NCBI RefSeq assembly: GCF_014654365.1
Contig: NZ_BNAY01000009.1
Location: 124,001 to 188,000, forward strand
Reading direction: 5' to 3'
DNA: 64,000 nucleotides
Source: Amycolatopsis oliviviridis
Lineage (GTDB): Bacteria; Actinomycetota; Actinomycetes; Mycobacteriales; Pseudonocardiaceae
Position 1 is the first letter of the stretch. Each line of letters begins with the position of its first letter. The position numbers were made by a program, and so were the translations under genes. The notes under the pieces were generated by a model. The model worked only from the letters and a program-made list of their open reading frames with translations. It was not told the DNA's origin and did no database searches. Below are positions 59,045 to 64,000 of the stretch, one piece after another.

Positions 59045-60049
59045 ATGGCGAGACCGACGATGGAGGACGTCGCCGCGAAAGCGGGGGTGTCCCGTGCGCT
59101 CGTGTCCCTGGTGATGAGGAACGCGCCGAACGTCTCCGACGAACGGCGGACGCGGGTGCTGTGCGCGGCGCACGAACTGGGCTACGAACCGCACGCGATG
59201 GCCAGGTCGCTGGCCAGCCGGACGTCGACGGTCCTCGGGGTGATGGTCTCCGATCTCCGCAACGCGTTCTTCGCCGACGTCGTCGAGGGGCTCGACGCGG
59301 CGGCCGAAGCGGCCGGATTCCACTTGATCCTCAACACCGGCGGCCGCAGTCCCGCGCGCGAGCGCGCCGCGTTGAAGAGCCTGCTGTCCTTCCGGCCCGC
59401 CGGGGTGATCCTGCTGTCGCCGGTGGTGCCCGCGTCGGCGATCGAGGAGGCGGCCGCGCAAGGTCCCGTCGTCCTGGTGTCGCGCACCTCGCGCGTACCG
59501 GGGGTGGACACGGTGAACGACGACGGCGAAGCGGGGTCCGCGCTCGCCGTCGATCACCTGGTCTCGTTGGGGCACCGAAGGATCGCCCATCTGGACGGCG
59601 GAGTCGCCGCCGGTGCGGCGGCCCGGCGCCGGGGGTATCAGCAGGCCATGCGGCGGCACCGGCTGCACCCGCTCATCGTGCGCAGCGAGCACACCGACAC
59701 GGCCGGTGAGAAGGCCGTGCACGAGCTGCTCGGGGATCATCCCCGCGCGGGATTGCCGACGGCGTTGGTGGCGGGCAACGACTTCAACGCCGTCGGCGCG
59801 ATCTCCGCGCTGGAAGAGGCCGGTCTGCGGGTCCCCGAGGACGTCTCCGTCGTCGGGTACGACAACACCTCGCTGGCCGCGCTGAAACATCTCTCACTGA
59901 CCACTGTGGACCAGCCGCGCACCGAAATGGGCAGGCTGGCCGTCGAAGCACTGCTCGAACGGGTCCGGGGTGAACGCACCGAACCGGTCCGGCATCTGCT
60001 CCACCCGTCGCTGGTGGTCCGTTCGACCACCGCCGCCCTGGAAAGGTAA
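59045..60049 (+). CDS. LacI-family regulator of inositol genes
   Basis: A 334-residue LacI/GalR regulator. The N-terminal HTH is TMEDVAAKAGVSRALVSLVM, the hinge LASRTSTVLGVMVSDL, and a sugar-binding domain follows with VVGYDNTSLAALKHLSLTTVDQP. GGGAGG lies six bases before the ATG. It probably represses the divergent iol operon and its own transcript with iolG until an inositol derivative is present. Confidence 0.9.
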   Translation: MARPTMEDVAAKAGVSRALVSLVMRNAPNVSDERRTRVLCAAHELGYEPHAMARSLASRTSTVLGVMVSDLRNAFFADVVEGLDAAAEAAGFHLILNTGGRSPARERAALKSLLSFRPAGVILLSPVVPASAIEEAAAQGPVVLVSRTSRVPGVDTVNDDGEAGSALAVDHLVSLGHRRIAHLDGGVAAGAAARRRGYQQAMRRHRLHPLIVRSEHTDTAGEKAVHELLGDHPRAGLPTALVAGNDFNAVGAISALEEAGLRVPEDVSVVGYDNTSLAALKHLSLTTVDQPRTEMGRLAVEALLERVRGERTEPVRHLLHPSLVVRSTTAALER

Positions 60050-60053
60050 CGAC

Positions 60054-61055
60054 ATGAGGTTGGGACTCGCCGGCACCGGCCGGATCGGTACTTCGCACGC
60101 CGAAACCTTGAAGAGCTTCGACGAGGTCTCGTCCGTGGTCGTCGCCGACGTCGACGCCGGCCGCGCGGAGGCGGCCGCGGCCAAACTCGGCGTCGAAGCG
60201 GCCGCGGACATCCCCGCGCTCTTCGAGTCCTCTTTGGACGGACTGGTGATCACGGCGGCGACGGACGCGCATCCGGAGCTGATCCTCAAGGCCGTCGACG
60301 CGGGGATCCCGGTGTTCTGCGAGAAGCCGGTCGCCGCCGACATCCCGGGCACCCTGGCGGTGATCGACAAGATCTCCGGTTCGGAAGTGCCGGTGCAGAT
60401 CGGTTTCCAGCGCAGGTTCGACGCGGGCTACGCGGCCGCCCAGGCCGCCGTGGCCTCGGGTGAGCTCGGCTGGCTGCACACCTTGCGCGCGACCACCCTG
60501 GACCCGGCGCCGCCGCCCGCGGAGTACGTCGCGCATTCCGGTGGCCTGTTCCGCGACTGCGGGGTGCACGACTTCGACGTCGTCCGGTTCGTCAGCGGCC
60601 GCGAGGTCGTCGAGGTCTACGCCGTCGGGGCGAACAAGGGCGAGCGGTTCTTCGTCGACGCCGGTGACGTCGACACCGCGGCCGCGACACTCACCCTGGA
60701 CGACGGAACGCTCGCGGTGGTCTCGTTGACGCGCTACAACGGCGCGGGCTACGACGTCCGGCTGGAAGTGCTCGGCTCGGCCGGGAACGCCGTGGTGGGC
60801 CTGGACGATCGCGCTCCGCTGGCCTCGGTCGAACCCGGCGTCCAGCCGCTGCCCGGCCCGGCCTATCCCGGGTTCATGGAGCGCTTCCGTCCCGCGTACA
60901 TCAGTGAACTGCAAGCGTTCCTCGACGTCGCCGCCGGCCGCGCGCCGAGCCCGTGCGGCGCGGCGGACGCCCTGGAGGCGTTCTACATCGCCGAGGCGTG
61001 CGAGGTCTCCCGGCGCGAACGCCGCCCGGTCCGCGTGGACGAGGTCCGCGCCTGA
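60054..61055 (+). CDS. iolG: inositol 2-dehydrogenase, Gfo/Idh/MocA family
   Basis: A 333-residue oxidoreductase. The NAD motif is GLAGTGRIGTSHAETL, the catalytic lysine is in CEKPVA near 97, and GLFRDCGVHDFDVVRFV near 165 carries the conserved aspartate and histidine. It oxidises myo-inositol to 2-keto-myo-inositol, the substrate of IolE. ATG at 60054 follows AAAGG, four bases after the lacI stop, so the two genes form an operon. Confidence 0.9.
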   Translation: MRLGLAGTGRIGTSHAETLKSFDEVSSVVVADVDAGRAEAAAAKLGVEAAADIPALFESSLDGLVITAATDAHPELILKAVDAGIPVFCEKPVAADIPGTLAVIDKISGSEVPVQIGFQRRFDAGYAAAQAAVASGELGWLHTLRATTLDPAPPPAEYVAHSGGLFRDCGVHDFDVVRFVSGREVVEVYAVGANKGERFFVDAGDVDTAAATLTLDDGTLAVVSLTRYNGAGYDVRLEVLGSAGNAVVGLDDRAPLASVEPGVQPLPGPAYPGFMERFRPAYISELQAFLDVAAGRAPSPCGAADALEAFYIAEACEVSRRERRPVRVDEVRA

Positions 61056-61060
61056 CGCCA

Positions 61061-61212
61061 GCCTCGTGACTCACGTGATCAGGGACCGCACTCGCGTGAT
61101 TAGAGACGGAACTCGCGTGATCAGACGCCGCACACTCGAGTTCCGCATCCAGACACGTGAGTTCCGGCTCCAAGCACGCGAGTCACGTGTCTGATCACGC
61201 GAGTCACGTCTT
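61061..61212. repeat. cluster of direct and inverted 21-base repeats
   Basis: Three forward units begin ACTCACGTGATCAG, ACTCGCGTGATTAG and ACTCGCGTGATCAG at about 21-base steps from 61069. Inverted units follow, ending in CTGATCACGCGAGTCACG, so that the whole region can fold back on itself (GTGACTCACGTGATCAG against the complement of the last unit with one mismatch). It lies after iolG and may act as a terminator, but it is longer and more regular than one. No gene is supported in 61056-61338. Confidence 0.75.
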
Positions 61213-61338
61213 CGGCTACCTGGGCGGCGAAGGCAGGTTCCTGCCACGACCGGCCCGCCCCGGGAGACCCTCGCTACGGTGATCGCCGACCATCACAGGC
61301 GGCCTCTTCCAGCCGGCCGGAACGCGCGAGGAGCCCGG

Positions 61339-61815
61339 ATGCAGCCGAATCCACCGCAGCCCGGGCCGCCCAAGCCGAGGCCGCCCAAGCCGAGGGCGAG
61401 CGCCGGGGCGGCGATGACCGCCGGCTTCCTGGGGCTGCTCACCGCCGCCATGATCGTCTGGTTCGCGCTGTATAACGTCGTTTACGGGCTCGACCCCGCC
61501 GGTGGCTGGTCCGGTCCGGTGATCCAGAACGCGTTCGGCGGCATCGTCACCGCGGGGTTGCTGGTGGTCGCCGCCGGATTCACGTTCGCCCGCAGGATTC
61601 CCGGCGCGTGGACGCTGTTCGGGCTCTGTGCGTTTTACGTGATGGCGGTCTTCGTGGCGGCTCCGCTGGTGTGGGGCACGCCCTTCGGCACGCACCTCAA
61701 GTGGATCTTCGGCTTCGACAAGAGCAACGGCGTCGCGACGGCGCTGGCGAGCATCTTCGGCATCCTGACGGCGGTTATGGCGGCGATCGCCGGTAGCGTG
61801 AAGGCGCGCGGCTAA
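61339..61815 (+). CDS. small four-helix membrane protein of unknown function
   Basis: A 158-residue protein. A Pro/Lys-rich cytoplasmic head of about 25 residues precedes four hydrophobic helices (MTAGFLGLLTAAMIVWFALY is the first). No family is recognised. GAGGAG lies five bases before the ATG. Its stop overlaps by four bases the stop of the convergent regulator gene. Confidence 0.72.
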   Translation: MQPNPPQPGPPKPRPPKPRASAGAAMTAGFLGLLTAAMIVWFALYNVVYGLDPAGGWSGPVIQNAFGGIVTAGLLVVAAGFTFARRIPGAWTLFGLCAFYVMAVFVAAPLVWGTPFGTHLKWIFGFDKSNGVATALASIFGILTAVMAAIAGSVKARG

Positions 61816-64000
61816 AGGTCGTCCAGGATCAGTTTCGCGCGTTCCTCGACGAGCCGGTAGCCGGAGCGCGCGGCGAGTTCCAGCGCCAGCTCCCCGTGCG
61901 TGCGGGCTTCCGCGACCTTTCCCAGTTTCAGCAGGGTTTCCGCGAGCCCGGTCCGCGCGGCGGCCTCACACCAGAAGAAACTGGTCGTCCGCGCGATCGA
62001 CAACGCGAGCCGGTGATGCTCGGCGGCCTCCTCGGGCAGGCCGAGCCTCAGGCAGACCTCGCCGAGCCCGACGAGTGTCCAGGCTTCGGTGCCCCGGTCG
62101 CCGATCTTGCGGGTGAGTTCGACGGCTTCGAGGGCGTCCGTGCGGTTCTGTTCGCTCGGATCGCGCCCGCTTTCGAGCACGGCCCGGCCGGACAGCGCCG
62201 TCGCCTCGCCGTAGGTGTAGCCCAGTTCGCGGTTGGCCGCGAGCGCGCGGGTGTAGAAGTCGTAGGCGTCGTCGGGAAGGCCGAGATCGCGGTGCACGTT
62301 GCCGAGATCGACCAGCAGCACCGCGACGCTGAACCGCGCGCCGTCCCGTTCGGCGACCGCCAGCGCGCGGGTGAAGTTGGCGAGTGCCTCGTCGAGCTGG
62401 CCGGTCTGCCAGTACGGGAAACCGAGGTTCGCCAGCGCCATCGAGATTCCCGGCAGGTTCAGTTCTTCGCACAGCCGCAGGGATTCCAGCCCGCAGCGGA
62501 TCGCCTCCTGCGGTGCGCCGAGGCGCTGGTGCACCGCGCTCAGGTTGTTGAGCACGGCCGCGCGACCGGCGTCCCAGCCGTCGAGGAGGTCTCCGCGCAG
62601 GGCACTCGTCAGGTGTTCGCGGGCCTCGTCGTAGCGGCCGCTGTTGACGCAGGCGAGCGCGATGCTCAGGTGCATCGCGGCCTGTGCCTGCCCGGCGCCG
62701 CTGCGCCGGGCGGCCTTGAGCGCCGTCGACGCGGTGTCGATCCATTCCGCGTGATGACCGCGCTGGTGGAAGAAGGCGCGGAGCGCGTCGGCGAGGTGCC
62801 AGGAGAACTCCGGCGGACCGTGTTCGGCGCTGTGCTCGACCGCCGCGGCGAGGTTCGGCCACTCGGCGTCCAGCCAGGCCAGCGCCTCTTCGGTGTCGCC
62901 GAAGGGTTTGTCTTCCGGTTCTTCGCGCGGCAGGCGCAGGAAATGCGGGATGAGGACGCGGCCCGCCGCGTCGGCGGTGGTCAGGTAGCTCTCGAAGAGC
63001 CGCCTCTCCGCTGTGTCGCGTTCGGGCTTCGGGTCTTCGGACAACGTGCGGCCCGCCGCGAAACTGCGGAGCAGGTCGTGGAACCGGTAGCGCCCCGGGG
63101 TGTAGCGCTCGACCAGGTGCGCCGCCGCGAGCGCCTTGAGCTGCTGGTTCGCCTTCGAATGCGGGGCACCGGTCAGCGCTTGCGCGGCGGGGGCGGTGAA
63201 CGTCTGGCCGGGGACGAGCGCGAGCCGCCGGAACAGCAGCCGGTGTTCCTCGGGAAGCGCGCGATACGAGACGCCGAAGGCCGTGGTCACGGCGCTTTCC
63301 TCGGCGCCGTCGACGGTCAGTTCCGTCAGCGGGTCGCCGCCGGCGAGCTCGCGGGCGAGTTCGGCGATCTCGGGTTCGCCGCTGGCACCGAGGTTGGCCG
63401 CCGCGATCCGGAGGGCGAGCGGGAGGTGACCGCACAGCCGGGCCAGCTCCGCGGCCGCGCCCGCCTCGGCGGCGACGGTCTCGCTGCCGAGCACGGCCTC
63501 CAGCAGATGCCGCGCGTCTTCGGCGGGCAGCACGGACAGCGGGAGCGCGCGGGCGCCGGTGCGGGCGATGAGGTCGCCGAGCCGCTGGCGGCTGGTGACC
63601 AGGACGGTGCCCGACGGCGGCAGCAGCGGCAGCACCTGACCGGTGTCGCGCACGTTGTCGAGGACCAGGAGCACCCGGCGATCGGCGAGGAGGGAGCGCA
63701 GGAGCGCGGCCCGCGTGTCGGTGTCCGGCGGGATGGCCTTGGGCGCGGTGCCGAGCGCTTGCAGAAGCTGCGTGAGCGCGACGGCCGGGGTGAGCGGTTC
63801 GTGGTCGGGATCGAAGCCCCGGAGGTCCAGATAGAGCTGGCCGTCGGGGAACGCGTCCCGCACCCGGTGGGCCCAGCGGACGGCGAGCGCGGTCTTGCCG
63901 ACCCCCGCGGTCCCGCTGATGACCCAGATGTCGGTGCCCTCACCCGCGTGCCGGGTCGCCTCGTCGAGCCGCTCCAATTCGGACGCGCGCCCGGCGAACC
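61812..64000 (-). CDS. AfsR/SARP-like NB-ARC and TPR regulator, C-terminal part
   Basis: The frame is open to the window edge, so the N-terminus is missing; at least 728 residues are seen. It begins with FAGRASELERLDEAT, the entry to an NB-ARC domain. The P-loop is ISGTAGVGKTALAVRWAHRV, Walker B is RRVLLVLDNVRD, and a GLPL-like GHLPLALRIAA motif follows. TPR repeats fill the C-terminal 350 residues. This is the layout of AfsR-like regulators, whose missing part would be a SARP (OmpR-like DNA-binding plus BTAD) domain; an alternative N-terminal effector is possible. Confidence 0.85.
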   Translation of the reverse strand, partial: FAGRASELERLDEATRHAGEGTDIWVISGTAGVGKTALAVRWAHRVRDAFPDGQLYLDLRGFDPDHEPLTPAVALTQLLQALGTAPKAIPPDTDTRAALLRSLLADRRVLLVLDNVRDTGQVLPLLPPSGTVLVTSRQRLGDLIARTGARALPLSVLPAEDARHLLEAVLGSETVAAEAGAAAELARLCGHLPLALRIAAANLGASGEPEIAELARELAGGDPLTELTVDGAEESAVTTAFGVSYRALPEEHRLLFRRLALVPGQTFTAPAAQALTGAPHSKANQQLKALAAAHLVERYTPGRYRFHDLLRSFAAGRTLSEDPKPERDTAERRLFESYLTTADAAGRVLIPHFLRLPREEPEDKPFGDTEEALAWLDAEWPNLAAAVEHSAEHGPPEFSWHLADALRAFFHQRGHHAEWIDTASTALKAARRSGAGQAQAAMHLSIALACVNSGRYDEAREHLTSALRGDLLDGWDAGRAAVLNNLSAVHQRLGAPQEAIRCGLESLRLCEELNLPGISMALANLGFPYWQTGQLDEALANFTRALAVAERDGARFSVAVLLVDLGNVHRDLGLPDDAYDFYTRALAANRELGYTYGEATALSGRAVLESGRDPSEQNRTDALEAVELTRKIGDRGTEAWTLVGLGEVCLRLGLPEEAAEHHRLALSIARTTSFFWCEAAARTGLAETLLKLGKVAEARTHGELALELAARSGYRLVEERAKLILDDL

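Noticed and set aside
61061..61212. CRISPR array
   Set aside because: Units are about 21 bases without constant-length spacers, and later units are inverted. No cas gene is present.
1..64000. tRNA, rRNA or prophage genes
   Set aside because: No cloverleaf-like segments with the conserved T-loop, no rRNA blocks and no phage structural or integrase genes were seen by eye; a covariance-model scan would be needed to exclude small RNAs.

Overview
The window is a stretch of high-GC actinobacterial chromosome. Third codon positions are strongly G/C, GTG starts are frequent, start/stop overlaps of the ATGA or GTGA type are common, and there are ShbA-type sigma, SARP/AfsR-like, GntR, LacI, IclR and several TetR regulators. 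Together with a BpsA/IndC-type blue-pigment synthetase and the style of the intergenic palindromes, this suggests Amycolatopsis or a close relative in the Pseudonocardiaceae. The genus is an inference. No phage, plasmid, CRISPR or RNA genes were recognised.

Layout. 1-7617: the 3' end of a MocR-like regulator, a GT-C-like membrane protein, a fused two-domain acyl-CoA-reductase-like SDR (AcrA1 type), a small protein, a ferredoxin reductase and a Bcr/CflA drug exporter. 7848-17502: a complete non-phosphorylating L-fucose pathway (diketo-acid hydrolase, fuconate dehydratase, keto-deoxy-fuconate dehydrogenase, CUT2 ABC importer, GntR/FCD regulator, mutarotase, aldose dehydrogenase, lactonase). 17753-23512: a sigma factor, a GtrA/DUF202 membrane operon interrupted by a MITE-like hairpin element, small proteins, and a glyoxylate/hydroxypyruvate reductase with glycerate kinase. 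23588-30318: TetR and a protocatechuate/3-oxoadipate pathway (pcaIJFHGDC and pcaR, without pcaB). 30311-43066: molybdenum hydroxylase genes (mocA-like, coxD, coxE, xdhC/coxF, coxS, coxL, coxM, coxG). The large subunit carries the form II signature AYRGAGR. Unrelated genes interrupt the set: aldo/keto reductase with TetR, nucleoside hydrolase, Lrp with threonine dehydratase.

43117-51474: a flavin monooxygenase, an alpha/beta hydrolase, a single-module indigoidine synthetase (A-Ox-A-T-TE), an Asp/Glu-racemase-family protein 17 nt behind it, then a TetR and a 3-hydroxyisobutyrate-dehydrogenase-family enzyme sharing an operator motif. 51527-61055: a myo-inositol operon on the minus strand (iolE, ABC importer, iolC, iolB, iolD) with divergent lacI-type regulator and iolG behind two near-identical operators. 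61339-64000: a small membrane protein and the C-terminal part of an AfsR-like NB-ARC/TPR regulator running off the window.

The genes read mainly as carbon-source uptake and breakdown (fucose, aromatic acids, inositol, possibly CO or an aromatic substrate of the Mo enzyme), each with a local regulator, plus one pigment locus. The most unusual non-coding content is a set of long intergenic palindromes, at least one of them present twice, and a 162-bp terminal-inverted-repeat element in an operon.
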